Assembly: GCA_963691655.1 (NCBI GenBank) | Contig: OY829330.1 | Location: 2,232,001-2,296,000, forward strand | Length of the DNA: 64,000 bases | DNA from: Toxonevra muliebris | Lineage: Eukaryota; Arthropoda; Insecta; Diptera; Pallopteridae | Direction: 5' to 3' | Shown here: piece after piece, positions 22,690-34,262 of the stretch | How positions within the stretch are numbered: the first letter of the stretch is position 1 | Layout of the letters: each line of letters starts with the position of its first letter | Made by a program: the position numbers and the translations under genes | The notes under the pieces: generated by a model | What the model saw: only the letters and a program-made list of their open reading frames with translations | Told to the model about the DNA's origin: nothing | The model's database searches: none

Positions 22690-22828
22690 AAAAATCAACA
22701 TACAAATAGCAAAAGGAAAAAGAAAGTAAAAAACAACAGAGCATTGTCCCTTGGTAACGCTACCCGGGACATATGTAATCTCCGACATGTGCGGACCTTT
22801 CGAGATGGAAGAACTCTATAATAATAAT
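22690..22828 (+). other. LINE-A 3' UTR and tail
   Basis: After the R4/Dong-like stop the base composition changes, and about 90 bases lead to CTCTATAATAATAAT, the 3' end of LINE-A next to its target duplication. The end resembles that of the LINE at 1-3,520. Confidence 0.6.
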
Positions 22829-22850
22829 ATTGTCGAATCTAAATTGGGAC

Positions 22851-23460
22851 TTTTTTTTTTTTTGGAACAGCAAAAGAAGTATTCAAGAATACAGCACTCA
22901 GACAAGTTTTGCGTCCATTGTATTATATATCCTGTCTTCCTTTTTTCTATTCTTTAAATCTACCAGATTTATAAATAAATCTTAGCAGATCCTGCGGTGT
23001 TAAAGAGCTCAGGTGTTCGTCTCCCAACACTCCAGTGCCAAATATGCTTACTCTGATCTAGCAGAAAGCGGGGCAGACTCTAAAAAAGTGGTCCGCCGTC
23101 TCTTCACATTCTTCTTCCAAACCACAGGAAGCACAGAAGACATTTGCTCCTAGGCCAATCAGATGCAAATGTTTGGCCTAAGAGAAGTGACATGTATGTA
23201 ATCCCACCAGCTGCCTACAGCTCTTTCTGTTAAGTGATAACAGAAAGTCTGTTAGACGCTAAGAGATAACTGGTAACATGTCCTTTGTCTGTCTAAAGCC
23301 CCTCATTTCCTTCCATTTACAATTGTGGGTCAAGTCGACCCACTCATTAATGGTAGTCTTGATGGCTGTAGATTACAAAGAGAGTACAGGTTCTGGGTCC
23401 AGGAAACTAGTTGGGACTTAATAATATTTGCTAATAAACAAAATCAAATTTATATAATAT
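22851..23460 (-). pseudogene. LINE 3' fragment, minus strand, with poly(A)
   Basis: Read right to left, this encodes the C-terminus of an I/LOA-like ORF2: a stretch with INEWVDL and FRQTKDM, then the Cys/His knuckle CASCGLEEECEE with HFFRVC, a short tail and a 3' UTR. It ends in a run of 13 A (13 T at 22,851-22,863 on the plus strand). It is 5'-truncated near 23,460, carries at least two in-frame stops, and abuts the right end of the ~0.4-kb TIR element. Confidence 0.75.
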
Positions 23461-23491
23461 TGTTTATACTAGTGGGATTTCTGGTATAGTG

Positions 23492-26299
23492 CAAAGAGTA
23501 TAGATTACAAAGAGGTCGCAATTCGCTCTTAGGCTTTTTGGAACGTAAAAAGTTAGAAACCATTTATGAGGTGCCATACCGATGAAGCGAAGGCAGCAGT
23601 TTAATATTTTTCAACATTTGCAGTATTTTTATATACAAATATGCAAACGTTTTGTTTTGATTTTATGTATTTTGACTGATAATATATATATATATAATAT
23701 ATTTTTCTGATTTGATTTAATGAAATTCAATAAATTCATAAACAATGAAAAAATGATAACTTACAAAAAATTATTTTCCCCCTTTGCGTATTATTACATG
23801 GGGGGGAAAAAGGCAAACCAAAAACACGCATATGCATAGATTTTAACATTAAATTTTTAGTTTGAAAATTTTAAATTTCATACTTTTTTTAATTTCGTTT
23901 TCTTTATTTACAATTGCAATTTCTTTGTTTACATTATTTTTTAAATATAAAATAACTACACACATGTAGTTTCTCACATGACATCTCATATTTTTGACAT
24001 GAGATGCAGTGTTAGTTCTTATAAAAAAAATGTTAAAACTCTTCTTCTTATTTTAACATGAGGTGCAATATTAATTCTTTTGTACATGTTAAATTTCATA
24101 TATCGCTGCTACGATAACATGTAATCAAGAAATTTCTGTATTTATTTCTTATGTTTTATTATTTTCATTATTATTAACTACAAATGTATTTATTTAAGAA
24201 AAAATGTAAATACTTTACTACTGAAGTACATGCATTTATTATATATATTGCAAAACAAAACAAAACCTCGCATTTATAATTGATATTGGTAGATAAGTAT
24301 ATTATTTTGAGGTCTATAACTTTGGCATCTAAGGCAAAGTTGTGTATTATAAAAAGATAAACATTTTTCCTCTCCACATCAACCCTCCACCTACACTCTG
24401 TACCTTTGACGATTTTTGGCAAAAATTTATTTAAAATATTGACATATTTCCTTCGAAAAAAATATTCCTCATAAAAAAGCAAAGAGGGCGTCTGAACACC
24501 ATAATTGGCTTTAGGGAAATATACTCCAAAAATAGCAGTACGCCGGGCAGCTGGAGGATTGCTGTAAAAGCAAACATATAATATTTATTTTTTCATAATA
24601 AACAACTTTGTCTCAGACATCAATGATGTAAGATGACAAACTAATAAACCACCCATCGATTACCTCCAACACAAACATAAACAATGATCATAATTTTAGC
24701 TGGCAAAATGAAAAATATTCGATTCAATTTTGTTATTTTGCAGCAGCAGCAGCAGAGAAAATCGGCAACACCGCGCTAAAATACAAATTTGCTGAAATTT
24801 GAATAAAAATTAAAAATGTAAATATCGGATTGTGTATGTTGTTGTGGGATTTTAGTAGATAAGTTTATTAATTTGAAGTCCTACGTCGTTGACGTCTGAG
24901 ACAAAGTTGTTTATTATAAGAAGATCAATGTTTTTTGCCTCTCAACCAAACCTCTATCTATTCTAGGTGCCGGTGTTTTGGGGAATTTCGTGCATAAAAG
25001 TGTTCAAAACGCATTTCAGTATTCGGGAGTCACCCTCACTTTTTTATGAAATACATTTTTGTAGAAGAAAATATGTCGTTATTTCAAGCCGTTTGCCCGG
25101 TATGAACACTTTTAAATAAATTTATACCTAAAATTGTCAAAAAGAAGAGCAGAGAGCACCTGGAGGATAGTTTATTAGTTCGTTATCTTACATTATTGAT
25201 TTCTTAGACAAAGTTGTTTATTATGAAAAGATAAATATTGTTTGCTTTTACAGCAATCCTCCAGTTGCTCGGCGTACCGCTATTTTGGGAGATTTTCGGA
25301 GTATATGTCCCCAAAAGCAATTTTGGTGTTCAGACACCCTTTTTACTTTTTTATGAGGAATATTTATGTCGGAGGAAGTATGTCAGTATTCCAAACCATT
25401 TAGCTTGTATGAACAATTTTAAATAAATTTTTACCAAAAATCCTCTAAAACAGAGGTACATAGTGCAGGTGGAGGATTGGTGTGGAGAGAAAAAATTTTG
25501 ATTTTTTTGTAATACATAACTTTGCCTCAGATGCCAAAGTTGTAGGACTTCGAAGTAATATACTTATCTACCAATATCAATTATTAATGCTATGATTTTT
25601 GCAAGAGAAATAAAATAAAGAAGAAGTAAAGCAAAAATATATTCCGTCGCATGTGCACATGTTTGTAGAATTTATATGTATATATGTAAACTAAATACAA
25701 AAATTGTTTGTTTACATGTTATCGTAACATTGCACCCCATGTTAAAATCTGATTGTAAAAAAACCAAAGCAAAGAATAAGAAGAAGAGATACGTGTTTTT
25801 GTTGTTTTCCTGATAGTTGACGAAAATAAGTCATTACAGAATTTCAAATTTAACATTTTAAATCGTTTTTACATTGCACCTTAAAGCTTATAAAATATGA
25901 AAAATTCCAGTATTTTACGTAAATATACTTATTTACATATATTTAGGTAAAATGTTGAAAATAGTAAAAATAATTTCTTCGCATTCTGATTTCATCAGTA
26001 GAAAAAGATTCAAAAGTACTTATATAAGATTCATAAAATCAAAACAAAACGTTTACATATTTGTATATAAAGAATGTATAAATTCTGTAAATATTGAATG
26101 TTATTTGCCAAAACAAATGTAAAATATTTGTTTTATCAAACACGTCAAACTCATCCATTCATACATTTTTGTCCGCTGGAGGTGTTGACAACCGTCAATT
26201 TCACACCATCGGTATTGCACCTCGTTTCTGGCTTCTACGATTTTATGTTCCGATTCCAGCAAGTGCGAATTGCGACCTCTTTACAATCTATACTCTTTG
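23492..26299. mobile_element. 2.8-kb fold-back element with long inverted arms
   Basis: The outer 34 bases are inverted repeats with two mismatches (23,492-23,525 and 26,266-26,299; ends CAAAGAGTATAG and CTATACTCTTTG). Further inverted matches run inward, for example 24,526-24,576 with 25,239-25,288, and an ACGATAACATGTAA block near 24,111 with its complement near 25,711. A diverged third copy of the inner module lies at about 24,850-25,160, so the arms are built from reused modules. A short CAG run is near 24,741. No transposase frame is visible. I found no clean target duplication and cannot assign a superfamily. Confidence 0.75.
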
Positions 26300-27082
26300 G
26301 AATACGCAGCTGAAGCACAGAATTAAGCGTAGCAAACAACGATGCGCGACAAAGAAAAACGCGCGACAAAAATCATATTTTTCTCCATATTTTTGCAATC
26401 AAAATGCTTTAAATTGTAAATCAATTAATTTTTATATAAGTTCTATAAATATTTCAGTGCATTCTTCCACTTTTGTTTTGACAATCAGTTGTTATACTCG
26501 AAGCGCGACAAAGTTGAAAAGTTTTTATTTTGCGCTTCAGCTTCAGGGGCAGCGACAACTTCACATTGTGTTTGATTACAATGAAAATATATACATTTTA
26601 CTTATGACAGATTGTTACTTCACGCTTCAGCTTCACATTCTGTTCCTTACCTTAAGCTTTGTGGCTGCTTTGCTTTGACGTTTAAAGTAGAATCGTATGC
26701 ATTCATTCGTAGCAAAACACAATTTGGCCTTAGGCTTTAGATCATAAATACGATAAACGCAGCTGAAATGCTGCGAGTAGAGCTTTTTTCTACTTTCAAA
26801 GCATTTTAACTTTTGTTGTGGCGGAATTTATTTGCAACCTACTCACTGTACAAATAAACGACAAACTACATAATATGAATTGAATAACATTAAAAAGATA
26901 AATTTGCTTATAATAGGATTGTTTAAAATATTATATTCGAGTATTTTTTATCAGCTGCCGAAACAAAAGAAAATATCGGCTACCAGCCACCGTCTCAAAA
27001 TCACCAAACCGCCGATAAATAAAAATAGACGGCGCTGGTCTTTTGAGGCAACATATTGGCCCAAAAGAGTTGAAATATAATA
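26300..27082. other. Unassigned stretch with a short direct repeat
   Basis: ACGCAGCTGAA occurs at about 26,304-26,314 and 26,757-26,767 and could be a target duplication around a ~440-bp insertion containing several CGCGACAAA and GCTTCAGCTTCA motifs. The ends between them show no clear terminal inverted repeats. Open frames here have no recognisable domain. Confidence 0.3.
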
Positions 27083-28019
27083 GGTCCGTTCCCGTACTAC
27101 AACGCGGGTGAACGCGTTCGCCCAAAACAGCCCAGAAAGCGTTCCGGTCAGTGTTGCCAGAAACTTCACTTCAAAAACTCAAATTTATTTACTTTGAATA
27201 TGTTAGCATTCATTTATATTATAATATCTCTTCAAGGGTTTTATTGTTTAAACGATTTCTCCACTTAGTTTTATTAAAATTGGCTTTTATATAATATTCT
27301 TTCAACATTTTTGGACGAGTTGGGTAAACACATCAATTTAATTTAAAAAAAAAAAAATGGAAATACTTTTGATCAATCACCACGTTTTATGTTTGAAATA
27401 GCTTTCTACAGCTGCAAATTTATTCACCTTATCAAGAATTGTCTCAAAATCTACATATTTTTTAACACTTTAAGAGTCTTCATCAAAACGTGCAAAAGCC
27501 TTGTAAACCACGTAAACACATTGTCAAATTTCATATAAATTCTGACAAGTTTACACATGTTATTCGGTTTATGACGCTTACATGGATTTTTGCACGTTTA
27601 GATGAAAGCCCTTATTAATTTTTCTTTGGCGTTAATGCCAAAAAAAATTACTTTCAAAAAATATTGGTTTGAATTGTCTCTTCAACTTCTAAAGCTACAG
27701 AAGCTTTTGCCATTTCTTAATAAGACAAATGGTGATTGTGAACAAGAAGATTCTATAAAAGTAGTCAGGCGAACAATTTATGTTTCATTTTTTCATTATT
27801 TATTTATGTTCTTGTAAGATTTAACAATTATTATTTTTTTAAATATCACAGAAACTTTGCTTTTTAAATTTAACTGTCGTTAAAATTTGATTTTTGTTTC
27901 GTGCAAGAAAAGTGGTTTTGTGCGTTCCCGTGCTTTTGTCTATTTTTGTGTCTTGGAGAGAGAATTTTTCGTTTACTCTCAGTTTACCAGACCTTGCCCA
28001 AAAAGTACGGAAACGGACC
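27083..28019. mobile_element. ~0.94-kb TIR element
   Basis: Terminal inverted repeats of 16 bp with one mismatch lie at 27,083-27,098 (GGTCCGTTCCCGTACT) and 28,004-28,019. The flanks are AT-rich and a target duplication is not certain. The inside holds a 114-bp hairpin and small frames with no known domain. Superfamily unknown. Confidence 0.5.
27486..27599. other. 114-bp imperfect hairpin
   Basis: The outer arms AAACGTGCAAAA and TTTTGCACGTTT pair perfectly. Inside, TGTAA pairs with TTACA, and GTAAAC and TTGTCA pair with GTTTAC and TGACAA, around a short AT-rich loop. The size fits an insect microRNA precursor, but a tiny palindromic transposon is equally possible. Confidence 0.5.
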
Positions 28020-29100
28020 TTATATGATGATAAAAATGGCGTCGAAATGCCAACAGCTCTGCGGAGCAGAAATGCACAACAACCCATTCAGAAGACACAC
28101 ACGCCACAATTGCGCAACAGCTGTACCTTCTGAATACAAACAGTATAAAAAGAAAGTGTCTCGCATTTCGTAGAATTAAAATGAAGTCTATTCACCTCAC
28201 ACCAATAATGAAAATCATCAATTTGTTTTTGGAACAGTGAGCGGCTTTAGAGGTCATATTGCCAATTCGGACAAATTGACGTCAATCTAAGAGGAATATA
28301 CAAAGAATGGATTCTTAATTCAAAACGTCAAAACTGTCAAAAAATTTTCATTTTTTATATTCACACATACTGAAAGTGTGAATTCATCTATCGTTGTTGT
28401 TGGTTGCCTTGTAAAATATCCAAACGTGGTGAAATATTAAACAGCTGTTTATTAAATTAAAAATTAATTTCATTAATTTCTACTAATGTCGATTTAAGGT
28501 AAATTAACGCATTCTTCCGTCGTAATAAATGAATTTTATATAGCCAATATGAATCTACCACTCTGAAAAAATATGTTTTCTATAGGAAATTTTCCAAGGA
28601 ATACGATAGCATTTTTTTTAATTCCATCGCGAACGAATAGTAAACTGAATTTCAATTATTTAATTGTTAATAACAAATATTTTTCTGAAACAATTTTTAC
28701 AACTAATATAGAGATTTTCAATACCTTTAAAATGGTTGTTCATTTTACTCAATGCGATGAACAGAAGTGGAGTTATCGTGATTTGAAAAAAGCTATAATC
28801 GGCGAATCACGTAAACTTTACCTCTCTATATTTTCGAAAATAGTGATAGAAAATAGTGGCGGACTACAAGTCCGCTTATTTTGTATAGGAACCGCGTAAA
28901 AAAAATTTGAAGCAAATCAAAAATGTTGACCAATAATAGTGTTCGATTTCTAAAAGAATGCCTCATATACATGATACGTATAGTTTATTTATATTACGTG
29001 GGGTATTAAAAGTTAGCACAAATAGTAAATAAGAGATAAAAAAAAAAAATTATGTTGGAAAAAATGAAACAAAACTACATATGTGAAACACAAAGAGTCT
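28020..29100. other. No gene supported; one unrecognised 108-codon frame
   Basis: A plus-strand frame at 28,573-28,899 contains a part that looks protein-like (VVHFTQCDEQKWSYRDLKKA) but matches no family I know. A 45-codon frame starts at the ATG near 28,030 and is rich in Cys, His and Gln. Neither has supporting signals. Both could be transposon remnants. Confidence 0.25.
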
Positions 29101-29104
29101 TATT

Positions 29105-29596
29105 TCTTGAAGTGGGTATAGACTGATCCCTATTGCAATATTTTAAAACGAAATAAGTTCTGGCTCTGATAAAGAGAGACACCAAATATCAGGGTCACAA
29201 TTTTTACAACAAGTAAAAGCGTCAATATTTTTCATTTTATCGAACAGATATTGCGTAACTCCAATCTTATGGCAGGCTGAGTCGAAACACTCACAAAATC
29301 TGTTATCTAAATTTTTAATATATTAACAAGGTTACATTTTTCGAATTGTTTTTCAAAAGAAAATCATCAGAAACGATTTCATCACCTAAGTAGGGCAGGG
29401 GTTCCACACAATCATGCAATTTATACAATTTTAAATATAAATAACCACATACATACCCGAAAGCATTTTTATTCAAGAACGTGTTTTCATCAATGCTGAC
29501 TTCAAGGGGAATTTTCAGAGCGATTGAGTGCTGAGGTCTTGGCAAGCCTTGAAAATCTTGCCAAGATAGGTCTTGAATTAAATGGTCGTTTATCAC
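29105..29596 (-). pseudogene. Transposase-like remnant, family unassigned
   Basis: Read from 29,596 leftwards, the frame contains FGYVCGYLYLKLYKLHDC. After a frame break near 29,310 it continues with CECFDSACHKIGV, then CCKNCDPD, ending at a stop near 29,145. The G-Y-V-x-G-Y block followed by spaced Cys pairs is the kind of C-terminus seen in some cut-and-paste transposases, such as P-element-like families. That link is from memory and weak. No terminal repeats were found for it. Confidence 0.35.
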
Positions 29597-29599
29597 ACA

Positions 29600-30470
29600 A
29601 ATAAATCATTTTTATTTGCAAAGTCAATTTCGACTTTTAGCGCCAAATATCAATTGGCAGTTGATATGCAATGGGGAGATAAAATATCTTACTATGTTGA
29701 AAATTATATAGGTACTTTTTTATTCAAAAAAGTATTAATTTGATATACATTAATAGACTAATTTTAAACATTTTACATTTTAACAGTTTTAATAATAAAA
29801 AAAAAGAACAATTTATTGGTAAGAAATTACATATTTATAATTCGTACTTTTGAAGTAAGGTATAACAAGTATTAGCTTTTATACAAAGTAGTAGAAATTT
29901 CATAACACCAGCCACCGCATATGAATTTTCACATGCAAAATTTTTCGGCCCTACTACTATTTTTCGGTCCTCCTATTAAATGATTTTCAATTAATTCAGT
30001 CCTACCACACATAAAATTTAATCCTACCCCATCCAACTTTTTCATTTCACAGCAAATTGTTTTTGTGAAATTCAGTCCTACTCATACTAATGCAGCACAT
30101 TTTTCCATATGTATTGTAAGTGTCCATTATCCCCAACAAGCACAAAAAAAAATTCTCTAACCTCTGAGTAAATTATAATTCTAAGATTGATATCCAACAT
30201 GATTCTCCAATCGATATTAAATATTTTTCTCAACATTGACTTTCAAGATGAGAATGAGTTGAAATATATTTGAGAAAATATTTACATATTTTATTATGGC
30301 AACACTGCTATTGGATTTGCAAAAAATATGTATCTGGCAGTGATTGTGAATAACATGTTTTTTGACAAAAGTGAAGTGAAAAAAGGAAGAAAGTGAAGTG
30401 AAAATAATTTTTGAGGAAAACTTTAATTTTAAAAGTAAGAATAATGAATAAAAGTAAAAAATTAAAAAGT
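29600..30470. other. Unassigned AT-rich sequence
   Basis: The motif TCCTAC recurs several times between 29,950 and 30,100, and a GTGAAGTGAAAA direct repeat occurs near 30,370-30,410. GGCAACACTG at about 30,298 resembles a common insect promoter element, but no gene can be tied to it. Confidence 0.25.
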
Positions 30471-30471
30471 G

Positions 30472-30715
30472 AAATAAAGCAAATAGTGGACTTACAGTCG
30501 CAGCGCTGAAAGCTGCCGAAACTTTGGTGCTAGAGCCTTCCACATCAACTGCCAATTAAAATTGTTTACTCCCAAGTGATATTGATATAAGAGAGGAGGA
30601 AAATTACGATAGTGAAGATAATTCAGAAGAGGAATTTATCGCGGAAAATTGTTCGTCTGATAATTTAAAAGAAGAGTTATTAGCCTGTGTGGTTGAATAT
30701 AAACAGCCTACTTAA
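30472..30715 (+). pseudogene. Acidic coding-like remnant
   Basis: One frame with a single internal TAA (near 30,556) encodes an Ala/Thr/Ser-rich piece (TVAALKAAETLVLEPSTSTAN) and then a strongly acidic piece (REEENYDSEDNSEEEF). Such tracts are common at the N-terminus of piggyBac-type transposases, but no catalytic region follows. It could also be a broken host exon. Confidence 0.25.
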
Positions 30716-31582
30716 AATATTAAGCCATCGTATAAATAGAATTCCAAAGGAGAAAGTGGGATCAACCCACTACGGGGTTGAGGACTCGCTAACTTGGTAA
30801 AAATGTGCAAACTTGGAAAAAATGTGCAAACTTAGCCCACATTAATAATTGTTAGTGGAACACCGTATGTTCTAACAGGCGGTTAGAGCCCTTAGTATGA
30901 CAGCAGCCCTAAAACGTACTTATATACCTTCCCTTTTTTTGTAATGTATAGTTAATTTTTATTTTTATTTTTTTTTCAATTCATTTCTTTCAGAGGCATT
31001 CAACCAAAAATTTCCGGATGCATTTGATGTAACTGAAATTTAATAATAATTAAAAAAAAAACAATGAATTTAAATGAATTTAATTTTTCTTAATTTTAGT
31101 TTATAACAAGCGAAACATTGCCAAATTCGCTTTAAAAATAGACTGATAAGTTTTAATTTTACTATGTATAATTGAATTGTTAAAACAAAATAACACTTTG
31201 CGATATGAAATTGTTAAAATTTTAAGTAGCTTTTGAAGTCAAAAAGCGAAGAAATAAAAAAACCATTTAAAATTTCCTTTTATTTTTGGTGTTCCAATTA
31301 AATATGGTATAATCAATTATTGCTTATGGCAATACTGTAAATTTCCTTTGAGACCTATTGGAGAACTACGTTAGAACAGAAGTTGAGGACTACAATTTTC
31401 TCAAGTTGATAACTATAATTATTGACATACAAAAAAATGCCCTTTTTGTTGAGAATGCTATAGTACTCCAATGGAGGTGCTGTTGAGAATTAACGTTGGA
31501 GATTAGAGAAAGGTATTTGATATCAACTTCCCCTCAAGTTGATCTCAAACCAAAATGTTTAATGGGATCTCTGTATATTTTC
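30716..31582. other. No gene; short direct repeats only
   Basis: AACTTGG-AAAAATGTGC occurs twice in tandem near 30,790-30,825. The rest is AT-rich and I see nothing else in it. Confidence 0.3.
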
Positions 31583-32522
31583 TGACGCTGCTTTTGATCA
31601 GTAAGTGGCTGTTCTGAGGGAAGCAAGCATGAAAAGCCTGGGCAGGCGTGTCCATAGGGCGTGTCGTGTTCACATGAGTGCAACCATGACGGACTTTTTC
31701 TAATCAAAAAGGAAAGGTGGAATTGGAATTTTGCCACTTTTTCTTGTGCTCATTAAGATAGGTTCTTTTATTCGCAAAAAAATGCAAAAGGATTATCAAT
31801 TATGTGCCTTAAATATGTACTAAAAATTAAATAAAAAATAAAAGCAACAGAAATTAAAATAAGTTTATAAAAAAAATAGCAAGAAAATAAAGACTGTGTG
31901 TGCCGTAGATGCGCATTGTTTGTTTGCGTTCATGTTGCTTTAACATGTTGTTCAACTTTAAAAAAATTATGAGGGAAAGTGGCAAAATCGGGACAATATG
32001 AACATGGAACTTACGGTGCAACTCTGCTACCTCTTTCTCTCTACTTATTTCTTCTACCTTTCTCTTTCAGACATGATTCATGCCTGCACTCGTCTGAGCT
32101 GCCACTAAGACTGTGGTTATATTGCGAGTATGCTCGGCGAAAGAGAGAGTCTGTACTCACTCTCACACCGAACACGATATGCTCGGTTTATTGTACACCG
32201 AGCACGACGGGTATTCAGGGCGGCAATGAGTTACTTTACAAAACAGTATCATTACATACAAAATAGTATTAAACAAACTAGTATATTTTGACAAAAAGCA
32301 ACTCTGCAACGAGCTGAATGTAACCACCTCGACCGAGCACGGGAGAAAATGTTTTGTGTTCGTCGAACACCGAGCACCAATATAACCAGGCACGAAGCAA
32401 AGGAATATTTTTGTGTATACTATTGTAGTCTTTTGCGTGTATTACATGGTTGGATTAAGTGTATTAATTTAAATAAATATACAAGAACGCATTTTTTAGG
32501 AAATATAATATTAACGTGAACA
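31583..32522 (-). repeat. BEL-4 3' LTR (minus strand)
   Basis: Read leftwards it starts TGTTCACG at 32,522, right after a GGGCGCCG purine-tract region, and ends GCAGCGTCA at 31,583. Its two outer parts match 50,026-50,144 and 51,326-51,338, the BEL-4 5' LTR. About 790 bp (31,608-32,398) is present only here. It carries several ACCGAGCAC/TGCTCGG motifs in both orientations. Either this is an insertion or the 5' copy has a deletion. Confidence 0.62.
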
Positions 32523-32639
32523 TTTCGGCGCCCTTTGAAAGCCTTAGCTTTCAAACATCAATAAACAAAGGGCAAAGCTTGCCAATAGGTCGTTTGTATA
32601 TCCCTTTTGAAGTTTTTATTGTGACTACTCAACAAGCCC

Positions 32640-32775
32640 ATATGAGCCGGGATATATTTCTAATATCCTTACGATGAACCATTGGGAAGGCGGTAAGTTC
32701 TCATCTTTGACTATGACAATGTCATTGACTTGTAAATTTTTAAGTTTGTGTGCCCACTTCGGGCGTCGCACAGTG
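32640..32775 (-). pseudogene. BEL-4 pol C-terminus (DUF5641-like)
   Basis: Reading leftwards, one frame gives LQVNDIVIVKDENLPPSQW followed by RILEIYPG, which parallels the DUF5641-like tail of BEL-1 (MVVIRDDLLPPNEW, LGRIVKLHLG). It lies about 120 bases before the 3' LTR, as expected. Confidence 0.78.
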
Positions 32776-33970
32776 TAACGATCCTATATAAACCGCGGCC
32801 AAAAATAGTAAACGTTGTTTAATATTAATAATATTTAGTAGTCGGGATAGTCTAATTAAAGCAAAGTCTGGATTACTACCACGCCCACCTCCCATATAAT
32901 TCAAACACTCAAATTGCAATAACTTTTTAAATATATGTTGCATAATGACGGAATTTGGTGTATAGATCTATAAGAACTTCCTTGTTCAATGAAGAAAAAA
33001 TAGGTGTGCTGCCACGCCTACTTAAGAAAATTGCTAAAATGTCAGAAAGAGAAGCTCCATAATAATGAAACAGAACATGTTAATTTATAAAGCAGTTTTC
33101 CTATCCTATTTCCTATAATAAAGCTGCCACATGCTACTTAAAAAACTCCCAAAGTTAGTCGCTATCATCAATTTTATTCGATATTCAATACTTGATACTG
33201 CTCTCCAGACAAAATTTCATCTAAAAAGTAATCTTGTATTTTTTATCTTTGTAATTTGCTCTGATTACATGAGAAGAGAAATAATCAGATCACGATTTTA
33301 TGCTTCAGGTGAAGTTTTATTATTGGTTTAATTTTTATTATTGGTTTCACAGAAAAATGTAAAAAACTTTATCTAACTTTATTTAAACGAATCGCAGCTC
33401 TCCGCAAACAATATTTCTTGAATTAGTGAAAGCATATTTGTGACGTTATTATATGTTAAAATTGTAAATATATTTTGATTCATATTTTTTTAAATCTCTT
33501 TTAAAGTCATCGAAATCACTATGTTTTGATGTGAAAAATACGTTTTTTCAAATAACAGTAAAAATCACATGGTTAAACATAGAGCCAAAAAAATAGTGTT
33601 ACCATATTGAAGAGATTTTATATTTTCTCCACATATGCATTTTGCCTACATTTATTTGTAAATAAGTGAAATATGGCAATTAAATTAGTAATAAAAGATA
33701 TAACCTTTTCCACGCAAAGTAAACGTTTTCATAGAAGTTCGGCTTTGTGGTTGCCGTGTGCCTGAACCCATAGGTTAATCGGAAAGAAAATTTAGTTACT
33801 TTTTGTTTGAAATATTATCTCTTACAATTTTTAAAAATCTCCAACATGACTTCTTCTTATTTTTGGCCGCCTTGGTTTGTTCAACATTGCAAATAATGCC
33901 AACGATTGAGGTGATTGTATTTGGTTGAAATTGAAATGAAGGATCAAAAAATGCGCAGAAGTCAATGGAT
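32776..33970. other. Unassigned; degraded interior of BEL-4
   Basis: BEL-4 RNase H lies to the right and its C-terminus to the left, so integrase should be here, but I see no integrase motif. The sequence is AT-rich with a CCACGCCCACC motif near 32,880. It may be other inserted repeats replacing the integrase. Confidence 0.35.
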
Positions 33971-33974
33971 TAGT

Positions 33975-34262
33975 ATCTCCTTCGAACTTGTCATAGAGTG
34001 GCCGTGAGGTAAAGCAATAGGTGTGCTGCGCAAAGTTCTAGATGTGGCAATGTTATTTGCTTAACAGGTTTTAGCAGCAATGAGGTTTGTTGAAATTGTG
34101 CCACTACATGTATGACCTTTAGGTAGACTACTGCCGCGTATGCTAACTCCGACTAGTCAGAGAACCCGTGAAATTCGACAGTGATTTCATTTGCATATTG
34201 CAACCATTTTGGTATTCGAAGTTGTTGTATATGACGACACAATTCGATGAGGCAATCGAATT
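33975..34262 (-). pseudogene. BEL-4 RNase H remnant
   Basis: Read from 34,262 leftwards: IQQLRIPKWLQYANEI, VEFHGFSD, YAAVVYLK and then LPHLELCAAHLL. This is the BEL linker and RNase H region. At 34,262 it joins a gypsy LTR fragment. The RT of the same element resumes at 48,753, on the far side of the gypsy nest. Confidence 0.78.

Larger units (their letters stand above)
15477..22828 (+). mobile_element. LINE-A: I/LOA-like LINE with 13-bp target duplication
   Basis: The same 13 bases, ATTGTCGAATCTA, occur at 15,464-15,476 and 22,829-22,841 and bracket a 5' UTR, ORF1, ORF2 and a 3' end with an ATAATAATA tail. The 3' end (CTCTATAATA) resembles that of the LINE at 1-3,520. The 5' part, about 15,477-16,200, is an untranslated region richer in GC than its surroundings. 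The body is decayed and is split near 20,150-22,680 by other LINE sequence. Confidence 0.83.

Noticed and set aside
23492..26299. Target duplication for the fold-back element
   Set aside because: The flanking 8-bp sequences agree at only about half the positions, so no duplication is claimed.
28573..28899. 108-codon frame as a host gene
   Set aside because: No recognisable domain, no splice or promoter context, and surroundings are transposon remnants; kept only as an unrecognised frame.
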